Positions 55,041-64,000 of a stretch of DNA of 64,000 bases are shown one piece after another. The stretch spans positions 1-64,000 of the forward strand of contig NZ_JAOPWY010000138.1 in NCBI RefSeq assembly GCF_025965415.1, in the 5' to 3' direction. Positions within the stretch are counted from its first letter, which is position 1. Every line of letters begins with the position of its first letter. Position numbers and translations under genes: made by a program. The DNA comes from Nocardioides sp. (GTDB lineage Bacteria > Actinomycetota > Actinomycetes > Propionibacteriales > Nocardioidaceae). Below the pieces are notes generated by a model. The model did no database searches, was not told where the DNA came from, and worked only from the letters and a program-made list of their open reading frames with translations.

Positions 55041-56097
55041 GTCCGCGGGCCCGACATGCCTCGGCGATGTCGGCCCACATCATCCGGGCGCTGAAGCGCG
55101 TCTCCGCACTCAGGCGGGCAGCAGCTCCGAGGCGTTCGCGCTGGCCCTCGTCCTCGCGCAGCTCGACGAGCAGCGTGCGCCAGCCCTCGACGTCCGCCAC
55201 GTCCACCAGGCGGCCGGTCGCCCCGTCCTCGAAGTAGTCCCTCATCGCTCGCGTCCCGGTCACGGCCACGCAGGCGCCGCTGGCAGCAGCCTCGAGCGCG
55301 ACACTCTGGCCCGTCGGGTAGGCGAGGTCGCGCGTCGGGACCGCGACAACGCGCGCCCGCTGCAGGAGCGTGCGGTAATGCTCGAGCGGGACGACGCCCA
55401 GCATCCTCACGTTGTCGGGCACGTCCAGGCCTGCGACGTTCTCCGGCCTGCAGACCAGGTGGAGCACGAGATCGGTCCCGCGCACGGCCTCGAAGAGGGT
55501 CTCGTAGTCGCGGCCGCGGTCCTGCCCGACCGCGAGCAGGTCGATGTCTCGCTCGCCCGTGCCCGGTGTGTAGAAGTCGTCGTTGACGCCGAACCTCACG
55601 GCCAGCGTCCGGTCGCGGCCGATGCCGGCCGCTTCGAGGATCTCGGTCTCGTGCACCGACATGTGCGTGATCAGGTCGGCACCGGCGTACCGCTCGGCCA
55701 GGCGTCGTCGGGTGCCTGCGTCGGCTGCGCGGAGCTCCTCTGCGAGCCACACCGACCAGATGACGAGCGGGGTCGACCCGTACGGCGGCACCTTCGCGCG
55801 CCGCATGACCGAGGCAGCGGCTCCTTGTTGCTCGAGCAGCGCCAGGACGACGTCACTGCGCCGAGCCTCACCGATGCCTCGCAGCGCCCGCTCGATCGTG
55901 AACCCGGCCCGGTGCTCCACGACGTCGCGCACCTTGCGCCACCGCGGATCGATGGCCCGGCGCGCCCCGCGCAGCTCCCACCCGAGGTCTTCGAGCGCGT
56001 CGACCCCGTAGGGGAGTGGTGCCGGCACCTCGCCCGACCGGAAGCGCCGGCCCCATGCCTCGAGATCGTGCTCGGACAGGATCAGTGCGCGCGTCAT
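55033..56097 (-). CDS. Glycosyltransferase family 4
   Basis: This is a 354-residue GT-B protein. It has LILSEHDLEAWGRRFRSG at the N-terminus, followed by the mid-region WSVWLAEELRAAD and DLLAVGQDRGRDYETLFEAV. The acidic motif is replaced by PTRDLAYPTGQSVALEAAASG, a GT4 sub-pattern. It overlaps its upstream neighbour by 4 bp (ATGA), so it is cotranscribed with the two-domain GT2 gene. Confidence 0.85.
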   Translation of the reverse strand: MTRALILSEHDLEAWGRRFRSGEVPAPLPYGVDALEDLGWELRGARRAIDPRWRKVRDVVEHRAGFTIERALRGIGEARRSDVVLALLEQQGAAASVMRRAKVPPYGSTPLVIWSVWLAEELRAADAGTRRRLAERYAGADLITHMSVHETEILEAAGIGRDRTLAVRFGVNDDFYTPGTGERDIDLLAVGQDRGRDYETLFEAVRGTDLVLHLVCRPENVAGLDVPDNVRMLGVVPLEHYRTLLQRARVVAVPTRDLAYPTGQSVALEAAASGACVAVTGTRAMRDYFEDGATGRLVDVADVEGWRTLLVELREDEGQRERLGAAARLSAETRFSARMMWADIAEACRARGLT

Positions 56098-57935
56098 CGT
56101 CGACCGCGGATCAGCGAGAGCTCGGTGCGTGCCGTCTCCACCGGGTGCACCTCGCGACCGGTCGCGCGCCGCGCGGCGTTCACGACGAAGTTGGCCCCGG
56201 TCGCCGCGGCGAGCGCTGCCTGGAGCCCGCGGCGCGACCCCCACTTGTCGGCGTACGCCAGCTGTCCCTCGACCAGCCACCGACGCCGTGACTCCGACGG
56301 TGACGATCCGCCACCGGCGTGCACGACGGTCGGGGAGCGCAGCGCGACGACCCGGACCCCGCGCTCGCGGAGCCTGCGCTGGAGGTCGACCTCCTCGGAG
56401 TTCATGAAGAACCGCTCGTCGAACCCGCCCACGGCGCGGAACTCCGCGACTGGTATCCACATGGCCGCGCCGACGACCCAGTCGACGTCGGCCTCGGCGC
56501 CGTGCGCACGGACGTCGTGGCCGACCGCGCGGTGCCACGCGGACGTGCCGCGGAAGCGGGCCAGCGGAGTCAGCCAGGCCGCGACCTGGTGCCGCACGCG
56601 GGGGACGTCGCGCCCCACCCACGCCTCGGTGCCGTGCTCGTCGACCATCCGCGGCGCTAGGACGGCGCCGGGGCGGCTGCGCGCGGCGGCCACCATGTCG
56701 GCGACGAACGTCGGCTCGATGGTGAGATCGCTGTTGAGCACCAGCATCGCGTCGCCCGTGGCCGCGGCGGCGCCGGAGTTGACGTTGGCGCCGAATCCTC
56801 CGTTGACAGGGCGCCGCACGACCTCGACGCCCTCGCGGTCGGGGAACGGCGTCGGAGAGGCGTCGTCGGCGACGACCACCTGCACCGGGTGCGTCTGGGC
56901 GGCGAGCTGGTCGAGCAGCGCAAGCGTCGGCGCGGGGTCGCCGTAGTGGGGCACCACCACGCTGACGGTGCTCGGCTCGGCCACGGGAGCGTCTCGGACC
57001 CAGGTGGTGTCACCGACCCGGTGGCCGGCCAGCGCGGAGGCCTCGACGGCCCAGGCGACCGCCTTGCCACGGGCCCGCCGGGGCAGTCGGGGGAGCAGCG
57101 TGTCGATCCGGCGTCCGAGTGCCGTGGCCTCGTCCCGCGAGCCGATGCGCGAGGCTGCGAGCGCGACGGCTCGCCCCCACGGACCGGTCGGGGCGGAGGA
57201 GGTGCCGTGAGCGCCGGGGTGTCGCTCGTCGAAGGCGACCGTCGAGGCCCCGGAGGTGAAGGCGCGTCCGGCCCGGGTCGCGGTGTCGGGGGCCGGGCCG
57301 CGGTGCTCGACCTCCAGGTCGGGGTCGATGACGATCTCGACCCCGGATCGCGCGAGTCGCAGGCCCAGCTCGGAGTCCTCGCGGTAGGACATCGACGGAT
57401 CGAAGCCCCCTGCGGCGTCGTACGCCGCCTTCGGCACGGAGTTGCACGCGGCCCAGTGCCGCCAGCGCTCGGCGGCGGGGCGGGCGTAGGCCTGGGCGAT
57501 CAGGCGCTCGTTGGCGGGTCGGCCATAGGCGGCGGCGTACGCCGAGTCGGTGAAGACGTCCCGCGTCAGCGAGACCACGCCGAGCGGCGCGGAGCCGTCG
57601 GGGCGGGCCCGGTGCCGGGCGAGGTGACCCGCGAGGAAGCCCGGCCCCGGCGTCAGGTCGTCGTCGCAGCGGACGACGATCTCGCCCGAGGCCGCTTCAT
57701 AGCCGGCCGCCAGGGCCGCGCCGACCCCGGTGCCGTCGGGGGAGACGATCCGCAGCGGCAGACGGTCGGCGTACGCCTCGATCAGCGCGCGGCTGCCGTC
57801 GACGTCGCCGTCGAGGACGAACACCGCCTCCCACGGCTCGTCCAGCGCCTGCGACGCCAGCGCGTGGAGCAGCACCGGCAACCGGTCGGCTCCGCCACGG
57901 GTCGGCACGACCACGGAGACGGAGGGACGGGGCAC
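56094..57935 (-). CDS. Two-domain family 2 glycosyltransferase
   Basis: This is a 613-residue protein holding two GT-A domains. The first (1-240) has VSVVVPTRGGADRLPVLLHAL, IVVRCDDDLTPG and SMSYREDSELGLRLA. The second (320-560) has VSVVVPHYGDPAPTLALLDQL, LVLNSDLTIEP, VVGAAMWIPVAEF and FFMNSEEVDLQRRL. Such bifunctional proteins can add two sugars in turn. It starts at GTG 57935. It shares an operon with the downstream GT4 gene. Confidence 0.9.
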   Translation of the reverse strand: MPRPSVSVVVPTRGGADRLPVLLHALASQALDEPWEAVFVLDGDVDGSRALIEAYADRLPLRIVSPDGTGVGAALAAGYEAASGEIVVRCDDDLTPGPGFLAGHLARHRARPDGSAPLGVVSLTRDVFTDSAYAAAYGRPANERLIAQAYARPAAERWRHWAACNSVPKAAYDAAGGFDPSMSYREDSELGLRLARSGVEIVIDPDLEVEHRGPAPDTATRAGRAFTSGASTVAFDERHPGAHGTSSAPTGPWGRAVALAASRIGSRDEATALGRRIDTLLPRLPRRARGKAVAWAVEASALAGHRVGDTTWVRDAPVAEPSTVSVVVPHYGDPAPTLALLDQLAAQTHPVQVVVADDASPTPFPDREGVEVVRRPVNGGFGANVNSGAAAATGDAMLVLNSDLTIEPTFVADMVAAARSRPGAVLAPRMVDEHGTEAWVGRDVPRVRHQVAAWLTPLARFRGTSAWHRAVGHDVRAHGAEADVDWVVGAAMWIPVAEFRAVGGFDERFFMNSEEVDLQRRLRERGVRVVALRSPTVVHAGGGSSPSESRRRWLVEGQLAYADKWGSRRGLQAALAAATGANFVVNAARRATGREVHPVETARTELSLIRGRR

Positions 57936-57961
57936 GCGACGATCCTAGGAGCCGGGGGCCG

Positions 57962-58951
57962 TCACTCGTGTGCGATCGGCTGAGCCGCGAGCTCGGTGAG
58001 GACGTCCTCGACCAGCTGGGCGACACGGCCCTCGCCCGCGACCGGCCCGCCCGCCAGGAAGCCGTCGGCGCCCAGCAGGACCGCACCGGGCGTGCCGACG
58101 GAGAACACCCTGCGGACGTTGAGCTCGGGTTCGGAGGTCGCGAGCCCGGGGGCGTGCTCGGTCGCTCCGGACGCCGTGGCCGCGTCGGGATAGACCGCCA
58201 GCACCCCGACGGCGGGACCGAGCTGCGCTGCCCAGTCGTCGAGCTTCTCCGCGGTCCGCACACAGGACCCGCAGTGGGGATTGAGCACGACCAGCAGCCG
58301 GGCCTGCAGGGCGGCCAGCTCGGAGAGGGTGGCCGTCCGTCCATCGGGCAGGGTGAGGACTGCATAGGGGATGGCCTGGCGCTCGTAGTCGAGCAGCTCC
58401 TCGTCGGCGACCGTCCTGGCGCGCGTCGGCGCACCGACGACCAGCACCGCGACCGCAGCGGCCGCGCCAGCGGCGACGACGGACCACCAGCCGTCGCGGT
58501 CGAGGTCGGCGAACGCCGCCGGCACGGAGCCGCCGTCGACGGCGAACCACACGGTGGCCGCGGCCAGCGCGACGAGCAGCACGTTGCGGGCCAGCGTCGT
58601 CCGGTCGACCGAGTGGCGCCCGAGGCTGCCGAAGCACGAGCAGGTGACCGGCTCGTCGAAGCCGAGAGCGCGGGCGACGAGCCAGGTGTAGGCGAGCATC
58701 AGCACGACGAGCGCCACGGTCACCGGCACGAGCCATCCGGACGGCGACAGCAGCAGGAGGACCGCGAGGCCGATCTCGATCCACGGCAGGGCCGCCGCGG
58801 CGGCGTCCGCGGGCACGATGCGGGGCACGCGCAGCGCATCGAAGGCGTCGCGGGTGGCGACGGTGTCGCGGAGCTTGGCCACCCCGCTGGTGAGCAGCAC
58901 GGCCGCCAGGGTCAGCGCGATGACGAGCGCTGCAACCGGGGTCGACGACAT
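57962..58951 (-). CDS. MauE/DoxX-like membrane domain fused to thioredoxin-like domain
   Basis: This is a 329-residue protein. Residues 1-150 form a MauE-type four-helix membrane domain (TSGVAKLRDTVATRDAF, then TCSCFGSLGRHSVDR, typical of MauE/methylamine-utilisation helpers). A fifth hydrophobic segment at about 163-182 leads to a thioredoxin-like domain with CxxC (VLNPHCGSCVRTAEKLDD). A thiol-oxidation or protein-maturation role at the membrane is likely. ATG 58951 is preferred over the track start. The client protein is unknown; the divergent Tat-exported protein is a candidate. Confidence 0.87.
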   Translation of the reverse strand: MSSTPVAALVIALTLAAVLLTSGVAKLRDTVATRDAFDALRVPRIVPADAAAAALPWIEIGLAVLLLLSPSGWLVPVTVALVVLMLAYTWLVARALGFDEPVTCSCFGSLGRHSVDRTTLARNVLLVALAAATVWFAVDGGSVPAAFADLDRDGWWSVVAAGAAAAVAVLVVGAPTRARTVADEELLDYERQAIPYAVLTLPDGRTATLSELAALQARLLVVLNPHCGSCVRTAEKLDDWAAQLGPAVGVLAVYPDAATASGATEHAPGLATSEPELNVRRVFSVGTPGAVLLGADGFLAGGPVAGEGRVAQLVEDVLTELAAQPIAHE

Positions 58952-59183
58952 GGCCCGAATCGTACGGTCCGGCCCTTCCGACCGGCGGGGGCGCCACCGC
59001 GCGGCCAATGCCGGCGAACCTCGGACAGAACTGACGAAACCTCCTAGAGTTTTCTCTTGTCACGTAGGTGGTGCACATCACAACCAGGTGTAACCGGCTG
59101 TTACCGTCGCGTTCCCGACCGCCGCCTACCGTTGACGACGGAGAGCCCATCCGGCTTCTATCCGATGAGTAGGGACGAACGAC
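58952..59183. promoter_or_regulatory. 232-bp divergent intergenic region
   Basis: It separates the MauE-thioredoxin gene and the Tat-exported protein gene. The AT-richer stretch TAGAGTTTTCTCTTGTCACG around 59045-59065 is the lowest-GC part and could hold promoter elements. No firm -10/-35 pair is claimed. GTAGGGACGAACGAC precedes the ATG at 59184. Confidence 0.4.
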
Positions 59184-59981
59184 ATGGCACACCTGGCTGA
59201 CGCGAACCTCAGCACGACTCGGCGCACGCTGGTGCGTGGAGCCGCGTGGAGCGTCCCCGTGGTGGCCGTGGCCGCGACGGCTCCCGCGTTCGCCGCTTCC
59301 CCGTGCGACGTCCGGGCCTACACGCTCGACTGGGATGGTGGGAACGCCACCATGGGCACCACCGCGTGGAGCCGCAGCTCCTACCAGCTGGGCAGGGCGA
59401 CGGTGAGCGCCCCGGCGACGAGCGGAGCCGGTTCGATCCTGGTCACGTTCGCCAGCGCGTGGATCAACGAGTCCGGCTGGCAGGCTCGAGACCGCCGCGA
59501 CCAGGACATGAACCTCACCATCTCCACCGAGACGAACGTCGGTGGCCTGAACCAGGGGCGGGGCCTCTACGTTCGGCACGAGTCGCCGATCGACGACGGT
59601 CGTTCGCGCCGACAGCGACTCACCGTCTCGTTCGAACGTGCTGTGACCGGCCTCAACTTCACCATCACGGACATCGACTCCACCGCCGGCGGCTACTGGG
59701 ACCGGGTGGAGCTGTCCGCCACCGGCCCAGGTGGCGTGGCCGCCTACACGCCGACGAGAGCGGTCGGCATCACCGGGACCGGCGGGACCAACACCAACGC
59801 CTTCCGCCAGACCGACGACGACACGACGTACAACCCGAACCTGGGTGGCGGCAACGTCGGCATCTCGTTCGCCAACACCGTGTCCGTGTCCACCCTGACC
59901 CTCGAGTTCTGGAACGCGAGCGGCGACGGGCAGCAGGCCATCTACCTGAGCAACTTCGAGTTCAACGCCAAGGGCTGCTGA
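59184..59981 (+). CDS. Tat-exported protein of unknown function
   Basis: This is a 265-residue protein with a twin-arginine signal: STTRRTLVRGAAWSVPVVAVAATAPAFA, with RR at 13-14 and likely cleavage after AFAA. The mature part is Thr/Asn/Gly-rich beta-type sequence (STAGGYWDRVELSATGPGG, then TNAFRQTDDDTTYNPNLGG). This suggests a folded beta-sandwich, perhaps a surface-associated or lectin-like protein. Only two Cys appear after the signal (near residue 41 and at the last position), so a disulfide made by the neighbouring MauE-thioredoxin protein is possible. No family is recognised. Confidence 0.8.
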   Translation: MAHLADANLSTTRRTLVRGAAWSVPVVAVAATAPAFAASPCDVRAYTLDWDGGNATMGTTAWSRSSYQLGRATVSAPATSGAGSILVTFASAWINESGWQARDRRDQDMNLTISTETNVGGLNQGRGLYVRHESPIDDGRSRRQRLTVSFERAVTGLNFTITDIDSTAGGYWDRVELSATGPGGVAAYTPTRAVGITGTGGTNTNAFRQTDDDTTYNPNLGGGNVGISFANTVSVSTLTLEFWNASGDGQQAIYLSNFEFNAKGC

Positions 59982-60028
59982 CCCCTCCTCGGGAATGATG
60001 CGATTCGGCGGGAGGTTGTCACCCCCTG

Positions 60029-61375
60029 ATGACCTCCCCCGCCAGCGAGACCGGGACCACCGAGTCCACTGACGACTCCCGCCGCATCTCGATGCTCCTC
60101 GGGCTCCTCTTCGGCCTCGCGGGGATGGGCTCGTCCAGCGCTGCGGTGACCCTTCCGCTGCTCGGGCCCGACCTCGGCGTCGATGCCGGGCTGGCGGCGT
60201 GGACGATCAGTCTCTACGTCCTGATGCTCGCCGTCACGACCGCGCTCTACGGCCGGATCTCCGACCTGGTCGGGGTGCGGGCCCCGCTGCTCGCCGGTCT
60301 GGTCCTGATGTCGATCGGCGCCCTCGTCGCGGCCCTCGCGCCGACCTTCGAGGTGCTGCTCGGTGCCCGCCTCGTGCAGGGCGCCGGCGCCGCCGCCGTA
60401 CCCACCCTGGGCGTCGCCGTCCTCTCGGCCCGCTACAACGGAGAGGTGCGCGGCCTCGCCTTCGGCCGTCTCGCCGGCACGGCGGCAGCGGTCAGCTGCC
60501 TCGGCCCGCTGATCGGCGGACTCGTGGAGGCGTCGTTCGGGTGGCGTGCCGTCATGGCGCTGCCCATCGTCGGGGCCCTCGTCGTGCCCTTCCTGTGGCG
60601 CGCGCTCTCGACCGACGGCAGCGGCGCCCGGCTCGACGTGGTCGGTGCCGTCCTCGTCGCCCTCACCGCTGCCGGCATGGTGCTGCTCGTGCAGTCGCCC
60701 TCGGCCGGCCTGCTGGTCGCGGCCATCGGCGCCGCCCTGCTCGTGCTCGGCGTGCCGGCGGTGCGCGCGACCGTACGCCGACGCCCCGACGGCTTCCTCC
60801 CGGTCGAGGTGATCCGCAACGCGACCGTCGTCCGCAGCGCGATCGGCGCAGCGGCCGTGCCCGCGTCGTGGTTCGCCATGCTGATCGCCCTGCCGGCCGT
60901 CCTCCTCTCCGAGGGCTGGGAGGCGTGGCAGGTCGGCCTGGCGATGGTCCCGAGCGCCGTCGTGGCCCTCCTGGTGCCCCAGGTGACGGGTCCGCTGCTC
61001 ATCCGCATCGGACCGGGTCGCGCGCTCGCTGTCGCGGGGCTGGTCGCCTCCGGAGCCCTGCTCGTGGCCACCGCCGGCGCCCACTGGGTGAGCGCGCCCG
61101 TCCTCGTCGTCGGCATCATCCTGGTCACCTTCGCGTTCGGCCTCGGCCAGCCCGCGCTCAGCGCGGTGGTCGGCGACGCGGTGCCCCACGAGGTGCGCGG
61201 TGTCGCCCTCGGTGTCTCCACGCTGCTCTTCCTGATCGGGGGCAGCATCGGCTCGGCCGTCGTCGCCGGCATCAGCGGCCCGCTGGGCATGCCGACGGCG
61301 CTGCTCGTCCTCGCGGCGCTCCCGCTGCTCGGGCTCGTCGTGCTCGCGCCGACCCTGCGCACCGCACCCGCCTGA
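60029..61375 (+). CDS. MFS transporter (DHA family drug/proton antiporter type)
   Basis: This is a 448-residue polytopic protein with about 12-14 membrane segments. The motif-A-like loop LYGRISDLVGVRAPLL is present, with GARLVQGAGAAAVPTL (motif C-like) and the later LGQPALSAVVGDAVP. It looks like a DHA-type exporter; the substrate is unknown. ATG 60029 lies 47 bp after the Tat protein stop. No regulator gene is adjacent. Confidence 0.9.
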   Translation: MTSPASETGTTESTDDSRRISMLLGLLFGLAGMGSSSAAVTLPLLGPDLGVDAGLAAWTISLYVLMLAVTTALYGRISDLVGVRAPLLAGLVLMSIGALVAALAPTFEVLLGARLVQGAGAAAVPTLGVAVLSARYNGEVRGLAFGRLAGTAAAVSCLGPLIGGLVEASFGWRAVMALPIVGALVVPFLWRALSTDGSGARLDVVGAVLVALTAAGMVLLVQSPSAGLLVAAIGAALLVLGVPAVRATVRRRPDGFLPVEVIRNATVVRSAIGAAAVPASWFAMLIALPAVLLSEGWEAWQVGLAMVPSAVVALLVPQVTGPLLIRIGPGRALAVAGLVASGALLVATAGAHWVSAPVLVVGIILVTFAFGLGQPALSAVVGDAVPHEVRGVALGVSTLLFLIGGSIGSAVVAGISGPLGMPTALLVLAALPLLGLVVLAPTLRTAPA

Positions 61376-61476
61376 GCCGGCTCGTCGGCCCCCGGTCACC
61401 GGGCCCCGAGAGGGGGTGGTGGTTTGTCGCCCCCAGTGCCTAGGCTGCGCGCACTGTCGCTCAGAGGGGAAATGCC

Positions 61477-64000
61477 TTGCCCAGATCCAGCGCTCGCCGA
61501 CTCGCCGTCCTGGTCGCCACGGCCGTGGGGTTGGGGGTGCTGCCGGCCTGGACCGTGTCCCCGGCCTCCGCCGCCCCCGACGACCAGCCGTTCGCCACGC
61601 TCCGCGGATTCGAGCCCACCGGCTCCCAGGTCCGCGTCGAGCCCAAGGAGTACGCCGCCTCGCGCGTGGACGTCGCCGCGCTGCGCGCCGCCCTGCCCGG
61701 CAGGTCCGGCTCCGCCGTCGTCGAGATCCCCGGTCCGGACGGCGCCCTCCAGGCCTTCAGCGTCGAGCGGACGCAGACGATGGAGTCGGAGCTCGCCGCC
61801 GAGCACCCGGAGATCGCGACCTGGGCGGGGCGTGGCGTCGACGACGTGCGCGCCAGCATCGCCCTCGACATCACCCCCATGGGCTTCCACGCCTTCGTCC
61901 GCACGCTCGGTGGCGCCGGTGACTGGTACGTCGACCCGGCCTACAACCGCCGCGGCACGACGGCCCACCTGAGCTACCTGGCCTCGGCGCTCCCGGCACC
62001 GGCCAAGCGTCGCGCCGAGGGAGAGGTCGACGCCATCCGCGAGACGGTCGCCGCTGCTGCCGCGGACCGATCGACGGCTCCCGGCCAGCCCGTCCAGCGC
62101 CACTTCTACCGCTTGGCACTGACCTCCGACCCGTCGTACGCCGCCTACTTCGGCACGGAGAACGTCCTCGCCGAGAAGGTCACCCTGATCAACCGCGTCA
62201 ACCAGATCTACAACGCCGACCTGGCCACCGAGCTGCGTCTGGTCAACGGCACCGACAAGCTCAACCTCGACACCGACGCCAAGGCCACCGGTGCCGACGG
62301 CCCGTGCGGCGTGGCGCCCTGCTTCGAGCCCTACGACGACAACGGCACCCCCGGCACGCCGGCCGACGACACCGACGGTGAGCTCGACTTCTGCGACGTG
62401 CCGACCCTCGGCAAGAACCGCACCGTGCTCGGCCAGCTCATCGGCGCCTCCAACTACGACGTCGGCCACATCGCGCTCGGCGTCGACGGTGGCGGCATCG
62501 CCTACCTCGGCGTCGTGGGCGGCGACTACAAGGCTGGCGGCTGCACCGGCCTCTCCGAGCCCACGGGCGACTTCTTCGCCATCGACTACGTCGCCCACGA
62601 GATCGGCCACCAGTTCTCCGGCAACCACACCTTCAACGGCGCGGCCGGCAACTGTGGCGGCAACATCTCCGACGCCTCGGTGGAGCCCGGCTCGGGCTCG
62701 ACGGTGATGGCCTACGCCGGCATCTGCCGCCAGGACGACCTCCAGCCCCACACCGACCCCTACTTCTCGTTCAACACCATCGACGAGGTCGACGCCTACC
62801 GGGCAGCGACCTACGACAACGTCGAGGTCCAGACGGTCTCCCTCACCGAGGCGTTCGAGGCCGGCGACTCGCTCGACCTCGAGTTCGACGGCGACACGGC
62901 GACCATCCCGTTCGCCTCCTACAACACCGCCGGCCTCGATGCGGCGATCACGTCCCTCACCGGGCAGCCGGTCTCCATCACCTCGTGGGGCTTCGACGAG
63001 AACGGCTACGAGCCCGACCTGACCGGCCCGGACGCACGCGGCTTCCAGGTGATCTTCAACGACAGGCCGTCGATCATCCCGGACGCCGGTGACGTGCTCG
63101 TCGACGTCCCTGAGCTCACGGTGGACCCGTCCGGCGTGGACGGATTCGTCGGCGAGACCTCGCGCGGCGGACCTGCCCAGAACGACGGCGTACCGATCCC
63201 GAACAGGCCGGACGTGGCCGCCAACTCCGCTCCGGAGGTCACGGCGCCGGGCGACGAGACCGTCCCGGTCCGCACCCCGTTCTCCCTCACCGGCGTGTCC
63301 GGCACGGACCCCGACGGCGACCCTCTCGTCTACCTGTGGGAGCAGACCAACTTCGGCAACGGAACGGCCCTGCCCAGCAACACCAAGGTCTTCGGGCCCC
63401 TCTTCCGCGTCTTCGGCGATGACGCCGTCGTCACGAAGGAGGACAGCCTGCAGAGCCCGTCGCCCGGCGAGAACCTCGCCGACGGCAGCCTCACCCGGGT
63501 CTTCCCCGACATGACGCAGGTGCTGGCCGGCAACACCAACGCCGCCACAGGGACCTGCCCGACACCGACCACCCCGGCAAACCGACAGCTGGCCGACAAG
63601 GAGCTCGACTGCTACTCCGAGTTCCTTCCCACCACCGACTACCTCGGGAGCTTCGGCAAGACCGACCGCACCATGACGTTCCGCCTCACCGCGCGGGACC
63701 TGTTCCCCAACGGCGGCGGAGTGGCGTACGACGAGGTGGCGCTGAGGGTCGACCCGGGCGCGGGTCCGTTCCTGGTGACCTCCCAGTCGACGGCCGGGGT
63801 GACCGTCGCCGGCGGCTCGTCGGTCCCGGTCACGTGGGCGGTCAACAACACCCAGGGCCTCGCCCCGAACGTGAAGATCACGGTGTCGACCAACGGTGGC
63901 GCGAGCTTCGACACGGTGCTCGCGGCGTCCACGCCGAACGACGGGTCGCAGACGCTGACCATGCCCAACGTGACCGCCGGTGACGTACGGATCAAGATCG
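61477..64000 (+). CDS. Secreted reprolysin-like (M12B-type) zinc metalloprotease, 3' end outside window
   Basis: At least 841 residues are present and the frame is open to the window end. TTG 61477 is the start: GAGGGG lies 7 bp upstream, and ATG 61472 is out of frame. The signal peptide is LAVLVATAVGLGVLPAWTVSPASAA. The zinc site HEIGHQFSGNH is at 374-384 (H374, E375, H378, H384), followed by a Met-turn in STVMAYAG. Downstream are beta-rich regions (VPVRTPFSLTGVSGTDPDGD), Ig-/FN3-like. It is missing from the ORF track because it has no stop in the window. It probably acts on extracellular proteins. Confidence 0.92.
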   Translation, partial: MPRSSARRLAVLVATAVGLGVLPAWTVSPASAAPDDQPFATLRGFEPTGSQVRVEPKEYAASRVDVAALRAALPGRSGSAVVEIPGPDGALQAFSVERTQTMESELAAEHPEIATWAGRGVDDVRASIALDITPMGFHAFVRTLGGAGDWYVDPAYNRRGTTAHLSYLASALPAPAKRRAEGEVDAIRETVAAAAADRSTAPGQPVQRHFYRLALTSDPSYAAYFGTENVLAEKVTLINRVNQIYNADLATELRLVNGTDKLNLDTDAKATGADGPCGVAPCFEPYDDNGTPGTPADDTDGELDFCDVPTLGKNRTVLGQLIGASNYDVGHIALGVDGGGIAYLGVVGGDYKAGGCTGLSEPTGDFFAIDYVAHEIGHQFSGNHTFNGAAGNCGGNISDASVEPGSGSTVMAYAGICRQDDLQPHTDPYFSFNTIDEVDAYRAATYDNVEVQTVSLTEAFEAGDSLDLEFDGDTATIPFASYNTAGLDAAITSLTGQPVSITSWGFDENGYEPDLTGPDARGFQVIFNDRPSIIPDAGDVLVDVPELTVDPSGVDGFVGETSRGGPAQNDGVPIPNRPDVAANSAPEVTAPGDETVPVRTPFSLTGVSGTDPDGDPLVYLWEQTNFGNGTALPSNTKVFGPLFRVFGDDAVVTKEDSLQSPSPGENLADGSLTRVFPDMTQVLAGNTNAATGTCPTPTTPANRQLADKELDCYSEFLPTTDYLGSFGKTDRTMTFRLTARDLFPNGGGVAYDEVALRVDPGAGPFLVTSQSTAGVTVAGGSSVPVTWAVNNTQGLAPNVKITVSTNGGASFDTVLAASTPNDGSQTLTMPNVTAGDVRIKI

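Noticed and set aside
59942-61399. 485-aa minus-strand ORF
   Set aside because: Asp/Glu/Arg-rich shadow of the MFS gene.
61388-61407. GGCCCCCGGTCACCGGGCC hairpin after the MFS gene
   Set aside because: Bulged, short stem without U tract; too weak to call a terminator.
61396-62751. 451-aa minus-strand ORF
   Set aside because: Antisense to the metalloprotease with its clear HExxHxxGxxH site.

Overview
This is a high-GC, GTG-start-rich actinobacterial chromosome segment. The best guess is a member of the Nocardioidaceae, close to Nocardioides. The grounds are an XRE regulator - HbhA-like - DUF2516 block that, as I recall it, matches the mycobacterial hbhA neighbourhood, D-aminoacyl-tRNA deacylase, an Asparaginase_II family enzyme, an AbiEi/DUF559 protein, and GTGA/ATGA/TGATG gene overlaps throughout. 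Genus assignment is inference; no database was searched.

Layout. 1-9.5 kb: the tail of an IS481-type transposase, an XRE/TPR regulator, cysN-cysD (ATP sulfurylase), a secreted GH16 lipoprotein, dtd, a BKACE enzyme, then a minus-strand operon of APS kinase (with a vestigial ATP-sulfurylase-like N-terminus), low-Mr phosphatase and TauE/SafE permease. CysDN plus the kinase give PAPS; no sulfite-forming reductase is in the window. 9.5-12.2 kb: asparaginase, then the regulator/HbhA/DUF2516 block with a palindromic operator candidate and a near-perfect terminator. 12.2-20.4 kb: nucleotide-sugar supply (fused RmlC-RmlD, RmlB, RmlA, two Gmd-type dehydratases, GalE) with a DUF4012 membrane protein. 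20.4-27.6 kb: amidase, DHPS-like protein, RibD_C reductase, a multiply broken parallel-beta-helix pseudogene, PfpI protein, an AbiEi/DUF559 gene flanked by two copies of one palindrome, and an acyl-CoA dehydrogenase.

27.6-30.2 kb is a compact module: HPr-kinase-like ATPase with a C-terminal PqqD-like domain, a separate PqqD-like protein, a nucleotidyltransferase and a VanZ protein. It resembles the tailoring genes of some lasso-peptide clusters but has no lasso core enzymes. 30.3-57.9 kb is a large surface-polysaccharide locus: BY-kinase/Wzz-like protein, initiating phosphoglycosyltransferase, many glycosyltransferases, an O-antigen-ligase/polymerase-like protein, a CBS-NeuB-TIM-barrel fusion plus CMP-sugar synthetase, an acetyltransferase, an ABC exporter (flippase candidate), Caps_synth and GT11-like transferases, FkbM methyltransferase, WbqC and PIG-L deacetylase. 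58-64 kb: MauE-thioredoxin fusion, Tat-exported protein, MFS transporter and a reprolysin-type metalloprotease that runs off the window.

The genes combine into one picture. The 12-20 kb block makes dTDP-rhamnose, GDP-6-deoxyhexoses and UDP-galactose, the 37-40 kb genes make a CMP-nonulosonate, and the 31-57 kb transferases assemble and export a decorated glycan. Three loci (22.8-24.5, 47.9-48.6 and 51.6-52.5 kb) carry single-base frameshifts, mostly in G/C runs. They are either real decay or residual sequencing errors.
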